DNA of 22,027 nt, from NCBI GenBank assembly GCA_002319955.1, contig DCJS01000010.1, positions 1 through 22,027 on the forward strand, read 5' to 3'. Below, piece after piece: positions 14,610-22,027 of the stretch. The position numbers and the translations under genes were made by a program. The notes below the pieces were generated by a model. It was not told the origin of the DNA, made no database searches, and saw only the letters and a list, made by a program, of their open reading frames with translations. Numbering within the stretch: position 1 is the stretch's first letter; the number at the start of each line of letters is the position of its first letter. Source of the DNA: Flavobacteriales bacterium UBA1694. GTDB lineage: Bacteria; Bacteroidota; Bacteroidia; Flavobacteriales; Weeksellaceae.

Positions 14610-15172
14610 GACTTCTAATCCTACTTCTCTCTACCCTAGTTCTCTTTGCCTGTAACAAGACATCGCCAGAAAATGAAACGCCAGATATTGAGTCGCAATC
14701 GGTTTATATTTTGGACTCCGAATGGCAAAACCAGAATGGCCAGAGCGCTAAACTTGAACAGTTTAAGGGAAAAACAACCGTTGTTGCTATGGTATTTACC
14801 TCTTGTACAACCGCCTGTCCACTGCTTATTGCAGACATGAAAAGGATTTACAATGGACTCGATTCCAAACATAAGTCTTCAACCTCAATGGTGCTAATCT
14901 CAATTGACCCAGAAACAGATACGCCAGAGGTCTTAAAAGAATTTGCTATAAAGCAAAACATGGATCAGGATCCATGGCATTTTTTAACCAGCGATCAGGA
15001 AAGCATTCGCACTCTTGCCAATATTCTTGCCGTTAAATACAAAAAAATATCTCCCATCGAATTCTCACATTCCAATATAATTAGTGTTTTCGATAAGAAT
15101 GGTGTTATGGTAAGTCAAGTCGAAGGGACAGTACAACACGACCAAGTTATTAGCGCCGTTAATGCACTTTAA
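14606..15172 (+). CDS. Sco/SenC copper chaperone lipoprotein
   Basis: This 188-residue protein has a lipoprotein signal (lipobox LFAC, C16) and a thioredoxin fold of the Sco1/SenC family. The copper-binding pair is C67 and C71 in F-T-S-C-T-T-A-C-P, and the third ligand is H155 in E-F-S-H-S-N. The conserved I-S-I-D-P-E-T-D-T-P segment lies at 98-107. Sco proteins carry copper to oxidase CuA sites. Located directly behind nirK and the SUMF1 gene with overlapping codons, this one most likely supplies copper to NirK in the envelope. It is the last gene of the unit; two hairpin terminators follow. Confidence 0.92.
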   Translation: MRLLILLLSTLVLFACNKTSPENETPDIESQSVYILDSEWQNQNGQSAKLEQFKGKTTVVAMVFTSCTTACPLLIADMKRIYNGLDSKHKSSTSMVLISIDPETDTPEVLKEFAIKQNMDQDPWHFLTSDQESIRTLANILAVKYKKISPIEFSHSNIISVFDKNGVMVSQVEGTVQHDQVISAVNAL

Positions 15173-15190
15173 CAAAAGCGCTACTGAAAC

Positions 15191-15215
15191 CGAGTAGTAA
15201 TAAACTCGTTTTTTT
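15191..15215 (+). terminator. Intrinsic terminator after the nirK-sco unit
   Basis: CGAGT at 15191-15195 pairs with ACTCG at 15204-15208 around an 8-nt loop and is followed by seven T (15209-15215). The stem is short but the T-run is strong. Confidence 0.55.
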
Positions 15216-15228
15216 CATTTTTTTCAGC

Positions 15229-15264
15229 AACAACTCTCGGATCTATCCGAGAGTTGTTTGTTTT
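15229..15264 (+). terminator. Second intrinsic terminator after the nirK-sco unit
   Basis: A perfect 13-bp stem (AACAACTCTCGGA, loop TCTA, then the exact complement) ends at 15258 and is followed by TGTTTT. It lies 14 bp after the first terminator and insulates the next gene from the nitrite reductase transcript. Confidence 0.75.
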
Positions 15265-15381
15265 ACATCCTGTTTCATTGATTTTATCATTAAAATAATT
15301 TAAATCGATTTATACAATTGATAATACTTTAAATGTAAATAAAAAATAAATAAAAACAATTTAAAATTATCTTATTTTAAT

Positions 15382-15396
15382 TTAGAATAATTCTAA
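15382..15396. promoter_or_regulatory. Fur-box-like 7-1-7 palindrome
   Basis: TTAGAAT-A-ATTCTAA is a perfect 7-1-7 inverted repeat, the geometry of the Fur operator (TGATAAT-A-ATTATCA). It sits 46-60 bp before the receptor start and spans the place expected for the -33 element. Fur control would fit the siderophore-receptor call. Confidence 0.5.
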
Positions 15397-15404
15397 TTAA
15401 TTTT

Positions 15405-15412
15405 TACATTTG
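15405..15412 (+). promoter_or_regulatory. -7 promoter element of the TonB-receptor gene
   Basis: TACATTTG matches TAnnTTTG exactly, 31-38 bp before the chosen ATG. It starts 8 bp after the Fur-like palindrome. An open reading frame extends back to a TTG at 15410, but that codon is inside this box and so cannot be the start. Confidence 0.55.
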
Positions 15413-15442
15413 CTCCCGAAACAAAAAAAAACGAGAGCACTT

Positions 15443-17578
15443 ATGCAAAAAACTATTTCTCTTCCTTTCATCATACTCGCCTGCCAAGTGCACGCCCAAA
15501 AAGTCGATACTTCAGCTGTTCAAGACATTACTGAGGTAATTATCAACCAGACTAAAACCTACAAAAACGAAAATGCCTTCGCGGTATCGAAGTTGAATTT
15601 AAAAGACATTGAAAACCCCCAAGTCTATAACAGTATTCCTAAGGTGATGCTTAAAGACCAAGTGTCCACGAATTTTAAAAGCGTGCTCTCCAATGCCACA
15701 GGAATAACCCGTTTATGGGAAAGTACCTCACGGGGAGGTGACGGTGCTGAATATTACACCATGCGTGGGTTTTCTACCCAATCCCGACTGGTAAATGGCA
15801 TGGCTAGTTTCAACAACGGCGGGTTAGATCCAGCCAATATTGAAAACATTGACGTGATTAAAGGACCATCTGGAACGCTCTATGGCGGTAGTTTAGTCTC
15901 ATATGGTGGCCTGATAAACATTCAAACCAAAAAGCCAGAGGATGATTTTAAAGGCAATATAAATTACATTACCGGAACCAATGCGCTGCACCGCGTGACT
16001 GCTGATGTAAACACGCCTGTTTCTGAAGGGCTCTTTCTAAGAATAAATTCGGCCTACCATCAAGAAAACTCATTTCAAGATTCCGGATTCACACGCTCCT
16101 TCTTTCTTGCACCTTCCTTAAAATACAAAGCGAGCGATAGACTTACATTTCTTGTGAATACGGAATTTAAGAGTAATGAAGGAGCGAACGCACCTATGAT
16201 ATTCTTAAACCGTAATGCGCCGCTCTCGTTTCATTCCATGGAACTCTTCGATAAGAACTACAAAAACTCTTATACGAGTAACAATTTGACGACTCAAAAT
16301 CCTAGCTTTAATATTCAAAGCCAGATGATCTACAAGCTCTCCCCTAACTGGACTTCGCAGACCCTCTTCTCCTCGAGCTCCAGCAAAGCGCTCGGGTACT
16401 ACCAATACTTATGGGATTCTTCAAATGGAGATGAATTTACACGTCTGGTCTCCAAAGCTAATAGTGAAACATTGGCCACTGGAATACAACAGAATTTCAT
16501 TGGAGATTTTACAATTGGCACCATGCGTAACCGATTGGTTGTGGGACTCGATTACCTGGGAACTTCCGTAATAAACAACGATTCGCAGTGGGTGGGCTAT
16601 GGAACTGTCTCGCTAAAAAACCAAACGGATACGGGAATACTTACCTCCCAAGGTGCTGATGCAGTGCTCGCGGACGCAGTGGTTGTTCCAGCAAAGGCGC
16701 AAACCAATATTAAAAGTCTCTACTTTTCAAACGTTTTAAATTTAAGCCCGAAGTTCTCAGCCATGGTCTCTTTAAGAATTGATAATTTCAGTGGGAAACC
16801 TACCCAGTGGTCGAGCGATGAAATAGAAAACCAAACAACTTTTTCACCGAAATTTGGTGTGGTATACCAACCCATTCTTGGAACCCTTTCGCTTTTCGCA
16901 AATTACATGAATGGCTTTCAGTATTTGACGCCCGTCAAGGTCTCTGCGGGAGAAGGGAGTACCCCAAGTTTAAAACTATTTGATCCGGAGCGTGCGAACC
17001 AATGGGAAGTCGGTGCGAAGGCCAATATCGTCCAAAATAAACTCTCTTTGACTCTAAGTTACTATAACATAAAGGTCAGTAATAAAATCATGACAGATCC
17101 CGAAAACGTCAACAATTCTATTCAGGGAGGTGAAGTGCTTAGCGAAGGTTTTGAATTGAGCGCCGTTGGAAATCCATTTGAAGGGATGAGCTTAATTGCA
17201 GGACTTAGCAAAAACTACGCGACGCAATTAAGTGGAGATCCATCTTACGACCATCAAAGACCGGAAGAGGCAGGACCAGAACTCCTGGCCAATTTCTGGG
17301 CGCATTACAAAATTCCACACGGCACGCTCCAAAACGTAGCCTTAGGCGCGGGATTCAATTATGCAAGTGAACACCATACTTTAAACCGCAGCTCCACAGG
17401 CCAATTTACGCTCCCAAGTTACGCTGTGTTAAACGCCATGGTGGGCTATTTTCCACAACGCTACAACATTGCCTTAAAACTTGACAACTTAACGAACAAG
17501 CACTACTACTCTGGCTGGAGTACCGTAACCGCTCAGAAATTGCGAACCCTTTCTCTAGCTCTAGGATTCAATTTCTAA
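15443..17578 (+). CDS. TonB-dependent siderophore-type receptor
   Basis: This 711-residue outer-membrane receptor imports a large ligand using TonB energy. A signal peptide (M-Q-K-T-I-S-L-P...V-H-A-Q) ends near residue 19. The plug domain shows M-R-G-F and N-I-E-N-I-D-V-I-K-G-P-S-G-T-L-Y-G, followed by G-G-L-I-N-I-Q-T-K-K-P, as in FhuA/FpvA-type receptors. The barrel ends with DNLTNKHYYSGW and a terminal aromatic (LALGFNF). It lacks the carboxypeptidase-like N-terminal domain of SusC. The Fur-like palindrome upstream and the PepSY protein downstream favour ferric-siderophore uptake. Because it follows a copper-enzyme cluster, a copper chelate is an alternative. I chose the ATG because an upstream in-frame TTG lies within the promoter. 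Confidence 0.93.
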   Translation: MQKTISLPFIILACQVHAQKVDTSAVQDITEVIINQTKTYKNENAFAVSKLNLKDIENPQVYNSIPKVMLKDQVSTNFKSVLSNATGITRLWESTSRGGDGAEYYTMRGFSTQSRLVNGMASFNNGGLDPANIENIDVIKGPSGTLYGGSLVSYGGLINIQTKKPEDDFKGNINYITGTNALHRVTADVNTPVSEGLFLRINSAYHQENSFQDSGFTRSFFLAPSLKYKASDRLTFLVNTEFKSNEGANAPMIFLNRNAPLSFHSMELFDKNYKNSYTSNNLTTQNPSFNIQSQMIYKLSPNWTSQTLFSSSSSKALGYYQYLWDSSNGDEFTRLVSKANSETLATGIQQNFIGDFTIGTMRNRLVVGLDYLGTSVINNDSQWVGYGTVSLKNQTDTGILTSQGADAVLADAVVVPAKAQTNIKSLYFSNVLNLSPKFSAMVSLRIDNFSGKPTQWSSDEIENQTTFSPKFGVVYQPILGTLSLFANYMNGFQYLTPVKVSAGEGSTPSLKLFDPERANQWEVGAKANIVQNKLSLTLSYYNIKVSNKIMTDPENVNNSIQGGEVLSEGFELSAVGNPFEGMSLIAGLSKNYATQLSGDPSYDHQRPEEAGPELLANFWAHYKIPHGTLQNVALGAGFNYASEHHTLNRSSTGQFTLPSYAVLNAMVGYFPQRYNIALKLDNLTNKHYYSGWSTVTAQKLRTLSLALGFNF

Positions 17579-17594
17579 GAAGACCATTTTTACG

Positions 17595-17626
17595 ACTGTT
17601 TTGGAAGAAATACCTTCCAAAACAGT
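17595..17626 (+). terminator. Strong hairpin between receptor and PepSY gene
   Basis: A perfect 13-bp stem (ACTGTTTTGGAAG, 6-nt loop, exact complement) lies 17 bp after the receptor stop. Flanking AGACC (17581-17585) and GGTCT (17634-17638) can form an outer stem. There is no long T-run after it (TTTATAAA), so it could terminate, attenuate or protect the message. Confidence 0.5.
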
Positions 17627-17683
17627 TTATAAAGGTCTCACGCTTTTCGACGATTCTCTAATGCCGCGAAAATCTAAATAACT

Positions 17684-18910
17684 ATGAAACCCCGCACCTC
17701 AAAAAAGAAAAAGAGCTTTTTCAAAACGTGGATCAAAAAGCTTCACCTTTATTTTGGTTTAGCCATTGGATTTATCATTATAATAGTCAGCATTACTGGC
17801 GCACTCTATGTATTTAAGGAGGATTTCGAAAAAGCGGCACGTAAGGAATTCACACACCACCATGAAGCGAACACAAGCACTAAAAGTGTGTTACCTATTA
17901 ACACCTTGGAAAAGCATATCGAGCAACAGGTCGGCGAACCCTACCCGCTGCATTGGGTTGAAATCCCGATCGATAAAAGTAAATCGTACAAGTTTTTCTA
18001 TTTTGAGCGGGATCCTGATGCGTGGAATTACTTCCAGGAGTATCCTATTTACAAATCCGTCTATATAAATCCCTATTCGGGTAAAGTTCTATCGGTACAA
18101 GATGAAAAGATGAATTTTTTCGCCTTAGTAAAATCAGTCCATTGGAGTTTCTTTCTAAATAGCGATTGGGGCAAGTATGTGGTTGGAATTCCGGTACTAT
18201 GCTTTCTTTTAATGTTAATTTCAGGCATTATCCTCTGGTGGCCAAAAAACAAAGCCAGCCGTAAACAGCGCTTTTGGTTTCAATGGAAAAATATAAAGAA
18301 CTGGCGCCGAAAAAACTACGATTTACACAGTATTTTAGGGTTTTACGCCTCATTTATCGCACTCATTGTTGCCATTACCGGATTATTTTATAGCTTCTAT
18401 TTTATCCAGGCGGCACTCTACTTCACCTTCTCGGGAGGAAGCACAGCCTACCCAGATTACGCTCACCTAAAGTCCCCTGACAAACCTTTAGCTCCAACAG
18501 AGCATGTCTTTGATCGTGTTGCAAAACAAATTGATCAAATGTATCCTGATGCCAGTGCGTATTCATTTGATTTAGGTCATGAACACCCGTTTGATCATGA
18601 AGATCCTGATTCCAATTTGCCTGTATACGTCCGAGGCTACGACCAAAAATATTATAAATACAGTGAAGTCTTCTTCGACAAAAACTCTGGGCGTCTTTTA
18701 CTCAACCGGCCCTACGAATCTCGAAATTTTGGTGAAAAATATATTGCTGCAAATTACGACATCCATGTGGGTGCGATTCTTGGAATTTTCGGTAAAATAC
18801 TGGCCTTAATCTCAAGCCTTATTTGCGCAAGTCTCCCAATTACTGGCTTTCTTGTATGGTGGGGTCGCAAGAAAAAGAAACCAAAAAAGGCTGCGATAGC
18901 ACAACCTTAG
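17684..18910 (+). CDS. PepSY-associated transmembrane protein
   Basis: A 408-residue inner-membrane protein of the PepSY_TM family. It has a basic N-terminus, a first span at about 22-44 (LYFGLAIGFIIIIVSITGAL), a large periplasmic part with a PepSY-like segment (YINPYSGKVLSVQDEK), spans at about 165-186 and 215-240, a second periplasmic part, and a last span near 365-392 ending in a lysine-rich tail. Histidines near the membrane edges (H21, H153, H215) could bind heme. Relatives next to siderophore receptors are thought to reduce ferric siderophores; that fits here but is not proven. It lies 105 bp after the receptor on the same strand, with a strong hairpin between, and converges on the hydrolase gene. 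Confidence 0.9.
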   Translation: MKPRTSKKKKSFFKTWIKKLHLYFGLAIGFIIIIVSITGALYVFKEDFEKAARKEFTHHHEANTSTKSVLPINTLEKHIEQQVGEPYPLHWVEIPIDKSKSYKFFYFERDPDAWNYFQEYPIYKSVYINPYSGKVLSVQDEKMNFFALVKSVHWSFFLNSDWGKYVVGIPVLCFLLMLISGIILWWPKNKASRKQRFWFQWKNIKNWRRKNYDLHSILGFYASFIALIVAITGLFYSFYFIQAALYFTFSGGSTAYPDYAHLKSPDKPLAPTEHVFDRVAKQIDQMYPDASAYSFDLGHEHPFDHEDPDSNLPVYVRGYDQKYYKYSEVFFDKNSGRLLLNRPYESRNFGEKYIAANYDIHVGAILGIFGKILALISSLICASLPITGFLVWWGRKKKKPKKAAIAQP

Positions 18911-18946
18911 AATTAGAAGATAAAGAAGTTCATAGGATCCAAGAAT

Positions 18947-19666
18947 TTAAAGTTGGACAATAGGCCTTTTTAAGTCATGGTAGAATAAAACAGTCCAGCT
19001 TTTCTTTTCTGCTTCTAATTTCCAGAATTCTCTTAGCTCACTTGCTTTTTTACCGTCGTAATCAATCTTGTAGGCTAACTTTCGCCTCCAAAAACTGTAT
19101 TGAGGTAAGTTATCTCCCCCAAAAAAGAGCGTCTGGTTCTGGGACATAATCCAAAATTCCTGATGGAATTGGGTATGGCCACCGGAAACCTCAAAATAGA
19201 TCTCCTTTGAAATCCACCCTTGATCGGAATCTAAAAAAACCACTTGGTTTGAGGTTTTGAGCACCTCCAACAATGGCTGAATATAAGAACTACTTACTTT
19301 CGAAAGCGCCTGGTCAAGGGCTCTTTTTTGTACGAAAATTTCTGCATTTTCAAAATTGGGTTTAAAACCCTCCGCTGTAAAGTACCCAAGGCCCATCACA
19401 TGGTCTTTATGCAGATGCGAGAGCAGAATCTTCGTAATTTGGCTGGGCTCATAGCCATATTCATCTAGTACTTTTAGAATTAAAGGCTGAGTAAATTCAC
19501 CAAGTTCAACGCCTAAATCAATCAAAATCAAGTCGTTTTGCGTCACGATTAAAAAAGGCTGAACACCCATACTCAATCCACCTGGGGGCGATTTAGGACT
19601 TAACCTGGAAAATTCGCCCTGGTCATTGACATGAAACTGACCCAGTAATAAAGGAAGTATTTTCAT
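18947..19666 (-). CDS. Metallo-beta-lactamase-fold hydrolase
   Basis: This 239-residue protein has the binuclear metal site of the MBL superfamily: H84-x-H86-x-D88-H89 in LLSHLHKDH, H164 in SGGHTQFH, D185 in FFGGDNLP and H230 in LFYHDL. An early acidic strand (LILIDLGVELG) is also typical. No signal peptide is evident, so it is probably cytoplasmic. The layout resembles the lactonase/glyoxalase-like branch, but the substrate (lactone, thioester or phosphoester) cannot be told from sequence. It converges on the PepSY gene, 36 bp apart, and diverges from the GH3 gene. A good promoter lies just upstream. Confidence 0.88.
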   Translation of the reverse strand: MKILPLLLGQFHVNDQGEFSRLSPKSPPGGLSMGVQPFLIVTQNDLILIDLGVELGEFTQPLILKVLDEYGYEPSQITKILLSHLHKDHVMGLGYFTAEGFKPNFENAEIFVQKRALDQALSKVSSSYIQPLLEVLKTSNQVVFLDSDQGWISKEIYFEVSGGHTQFHQEFWIMSQNQTLFFGGDNLPQYSFWRRKLAYKIDYDGKKASELREFWKLEAEKKSWTVLFYHDLKRPIVQL

Positions 19667-19685
19667 TGAATCTTTAAACTTACCC

Positions 19686-19716
19686 CGAATTTACAGCTCT
19701 TTTATTTAAGGACAAA
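19686..19716 (-). promoter_or_regulatory. Putative promoter of the MBL-fold gene
   Basis: On the minus strand, TTTG (19716-19713), a 19-nt spacer and TAAATTCG (19693-19686) approximate the Bacteroidota promoter, with one mismatch in the -7 box. The -7 box ends 19 bp before the start codon. Confidence 0.45.
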
Positions 19717-19933
19717 CTCGAAGGCGACGAGAGATTAATGCAGTTTATTGGCGTTTCAAGGGCTCATAACTGCCTTGACACAAGGTCTAAAAACCAACTA
19801 AACAATTAAAAACCAGACTATTAAAATTTCTTTTTTTATGTCTTAATATTTTATATCTTTAATATCTCAAATTTAGACATTAAAAGAATTTTTTCAAGAA
19901 ATTAATAATAACGACCTAATTAACTTCAATTCC

Positions 19934-22027
19934 ATGAAACAAAGATTTTTGACGCTATGCCTCGCGGTAGGACTTCTAACAGGACTGAGCGCGCAGCAAT
20001 CTGCAATCTACCTCGATCAAACAAAGCCTATTGAGCAGCGCGTGGAGGATGCCCTTTCCAAAATGACTTTAGAGGAAAAGATCGCCATCATTCATGCCCA
20101 ATCCAAATTTAGTTCCCCAGGAGTACAGCGTCTTGGAATCCCTGAACTATGGATGACGGATGGTCCCCACGGAATACGTCCCGAAGTTCTCTGGGATGAA
20201 TGGGAACAGGCCGGTTGGACAAGTGATTCCTGTATTGCTTTTCCCGCATTGACAGCCCTAGCCGCAGGGTGGAATAGAGACTTGTCCCTATTATACGGCA
20301 AATCTTTAGGTGAAGAAGCTCGCTACCGTAACAAAAATGTTTTACTCGGTCCTGGTGTAAATATCTACCGAACACCTTTAAATGGAAGAAATTTCGAATA
20401 CCTTGGTGAGGATCCCTACTTAGCCTCGCAAATGGTGGTCCCGTATATCAAAGGGGTTCAAGCCAATGGCGTTGCAACGAGTGTAAAGCATTACGCCCTG
20501 AACAACCAAGAAACCAACAGGCACGGCTACGACGTTGTTCTGAGTGACCGGGCATTATATGAAATTTACCTACCCGCCTTTAAAGCAGCTGTTCAAGAAG
20601 GAAAAACGTGGTCAATTATGGGAGCCTACAATAAATACAAAGGGCAACACGCCTCGCATAACAAATACCTCCTAATTGACATTTTGAGAAAAGAATGGAA
20701 ATTCGATGGCGCAGTGGTTACAGATTGGGGCGGTGCACACGATACAAAAGAGGCTATTACCAACGGGCTTGATCTTGAATTCGGCACATGGACCGATGGC
20801 CTTACAATGGGTGCAACCAATGCGTACGACAACTACTACCTTGCAAAACCGTATCTGAATTTAATAAAATCGGGAGAAATCGGAACTGAGGAACTCGATA
20901 CAAAAGTTCGTAACGTTTTGCGTCTATCCTTTAGAACCTCAATGGATACAAACAAGCCCTTTGGCTCCTTTGGGACAGAAGAGCATGCCCAGGCAAGTAA
21001 AAAAATTGCCGAGGAAGGAATCGTACTACTTAAAAACAAAACCAACACACTTCCAATTGATCTGCAGAAAGTCAAAAAAATAGCGGTAATCGGAGAAAAT
21101 GCGATTAAGATGATGACCGTTGGAGGAGGAAGCTCATCACTTAAGGTTAAGTACGAAGTTCTGCCTTTAGACGGTATTATCGCCAGAGCCGGATCAAATG
21201 CAAAAGTGACTTACGCCCGAGGGTATGTCGGAGATGCATCAGGAGACTACAACGGTGTGGTTTCTGGTCAGAACCTAAAGGATGACCGAAGCGCAGAGGC
21301 CCTTACAAAAGAGGCCCTGGAACTCGCGAAGGATGCGGATGTCGTGCTTTTTATTGGGGGACTAAACAAAAGCGATTACCAGGATAGCGAAGGGTTTGAC
21401 CGTAAAGAACTTGAACTACCCTATGGGCAAAATGAACTCATTGAGAAGCTCGCTCAGGTTAACAAAAACCTTGTATATGTCAATATCTCCGGAAATGCGG
21501 TGGCCATGCCGTGGATTAAAAATGTAAATTCGGTCGTTCAAGGCTGGTTCTTAGGAACCGAGGCCGGCAACGCCTTAGCGGCGATTCTCTTCGGGGATGT
21601 AAACCCTTCCGGAAAACTTCCTTTCACATTCCCTGTAAAACTAAGTGACAATTCGGCTCACGCCTTAGGTGAATTCCCTGGGAACGATATACTCCGCTAC
21701 AATGAAGACATTTTTGTTGGGTACAGATGGCACGATAAAAAACAAATAGAGCCTTTGTTCCCCTTCGGACACGGACTTAGCTACACGCAGTTTAAATACA
21801 CTGCAGCCACAACTGACAAAAAGAAACTCGCGCAGGATGAGACTGTGACTGTTTCAACCACGGTGCAAAACACTGGCAAAAGAGAGGGCTCAGAAATAAT
21901 CCAGCTTTATATCACAGATCAAAAATCTTCCCTTCCAAGACCTGTAAAGGAACTTAAAGGATTTGAAAAAATCAGTCTAAAACCTGGGGAAGTAAAAACC
22001 GTAAGTTTCACTCTTGACAAGTCGGCC
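19934..22027 (+). CDS. bglX: Glycoside hydrolase family 3 beta-glucosidase, 3' end cut by window
   Basis: The reading frame is open from the ATG at 19934 to the window edge (698 codons, no stop). It starts with a signal peptide (K-Q-R-F-L-T-L-C-L-A-V-G-L-L...L-S-A-Q), so the enzyme is exported. GH3 features in order are: LTLEEKIAIIHAQ, a substrate-site D-G-P-H-G, SVKHYALNNQETNR, the nucleophile D264 in G-A-V-V-T-D-W-G, the C-domain D-S-E-G-F-D-R-K-E-L-E-L-P-Y-G-Q, F-P-F-G-H-G-L-S-Y-T, and a fibronectin-III-like end (EIIQLYITD, P-V-K-E-L-K-G-F). Only a short C-terminal part is likely missing. It probably releases glucose or xylose from oligosaccharides; the exact linkage is unknown. Confidence 0.94.
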   Translation, partial: MKQRFLTLCLAVGLLTGLSAQQSAIYLDQTKPIEQRVEDALSKMTLEEKIAIIHAQSKFSSPGVQRLGIPELWMTDGPHGIRPEVLWDEWEQAGWTSDSCIAFPALTALAAGWNRDLSLLYGKSLGEEARYRNKNVLLGPGVNIYRTPLNGRNFEYLGEDPYLASQMVVPYIKGVQANGVATSVKHYALNNQETNRHGYDVVLSDRALYEIYLPAFKAAVQEGKTWSIMGAYNKYKGQHASHNKYLLIDILRKEWKFDGAVVTDWGGAHDTKEAITNGLDLEFGTWTDGLTMGATNAYDNYYLAKPYLNLIKSGEIGTEELDTKVRNVLRLSFRTSMDTNKPFGSFGTEEHAQASKKIAEEGIVLLKNKTNTLPIDLQKVKKIAVIGENAIKMMTVGGGSSSLKVKYEVLPLDGIIARAGSNAKVTYARGYVGDASGDYNGVVSGQNLKDDRSAEALTKEALELAKDADVVLFIGGLNKSDYQDSEGFDRKELELPYGQNELIEKLAQVNKNLVYVNISGNAVAMPWIKNVNSVVQGWFLGTEAGNALAAILFGDVNPSGKLPFTFPVKLSDNSAHALGEFPGNDILRYNEDIFVGYRWHDKKQIEPLFPFGHGLSYTQFKYTAATTDKKKLAQDETVTVSTTVQNTGKREGSEIIQLYITDQKSSLPRPVKELKGFEKISLKPGEVKTVSFTLDKSA

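Noticed and set aside
15410..15442. TTG start extending the TonB receptor by 11 residues
   Set aside because: The TTG is inside the -7 box TACATTTG. The extension is lysine-rich and sits before a normal signal peptide that begins at the ATG at 15443.
19709..19725. Fourth Rrf2-type operator (GGACAAACT) before the MBL-fold gene
   Set aside because: Only one half-site is present. The expected TGTCC half is missing, and the sequence overlaps the likely -33 box of that gene.

Overview
The window looks like chromosomal DNA from a Bacteroidota bacterium, most likely a flavobacterium or close relative. The evidence is: no Shine-Dalgarno-like leaders in front of most starts; several upstream regions carrying the Bacteroidota -7 promoter element TAnnTTTG, some with a TTG/TTTG about 19-20 nt further upstream; many short lipoprotein signal peptides; a two-gene 5'-nucleotidase; a DUF1684 lipoprotein; and a GH3 beta-glucosidase. 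I see no mobile element, CRISPR array or intact RNA gene.

Left part (1-8600), mostly housekeeping. A dapA-GNAT acetyltransferase pair on the minus strand diverges from a 5'-nucleotidase whose two domains are encoded by two overlapping plus-strand genes (the C-domain lipoprotein first, then the metallophosphatase). recO follows. On the minus strand, gpsA lies upstream of a tightly coupled set: mqo, a 137-aa unknown and a DUF1684 lipoprotein. A short secreted unknown protein (8151-8600) diverges from the next block. Bases 1-264 hold no clear gene, only a short piece resembling the 5' end of 16S rRNA or a decayed tRNA.

Central part (8712-15264), the most interesting block: a nitrite/NO locus read left to right. 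It contains an Rrf2-family regulator with three cysteines, a DUF2249 protein, a hemerythrin-like protein, a DUF1858-DUF2249-DUF2249 protein, a 12-TM-type membrane protein related to heme-copper oxidase subunit I/NnrS, a DUF59 (MIP18/SufT-like) protein, a copper nitrite reductase NirK made as a lipoprotein, a NirV-like SUMF1-fold lipoprotein without the catalytic cysteines of formylglycine-generating enzyme, and a Sco copper chaperone lipoprotein. Two hairpin terminators end it. Near-identical GGAYA-N3/4-TGTCY dyads lie before the regulator, before the first DUF2249 gene and before nirK. I infer that they are the operator of the Rrf2 protein and that it controls the block, including itself. My model: NirK makes NO outside the cytoplasmic membrane with copper supplied through Sco, while the cytoplasmic di-iron, DUF2249 and DUF59 proteins sense, bind or repair damage from NO.

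Right part (15382-22027). A TonB-dependent siderophore-type receptor sits behind a perfect 7-1-7 palindrome resembling a Fur box and is followed, across a strong hairpin, by a PepSY transmembrane protein; this looks like an iron-uptake pair. A metallo-beta-lactamase-fold hydrolase converges on it, and a GH3 beta-glucosidase starts at 19934 and runs off the end of the window.
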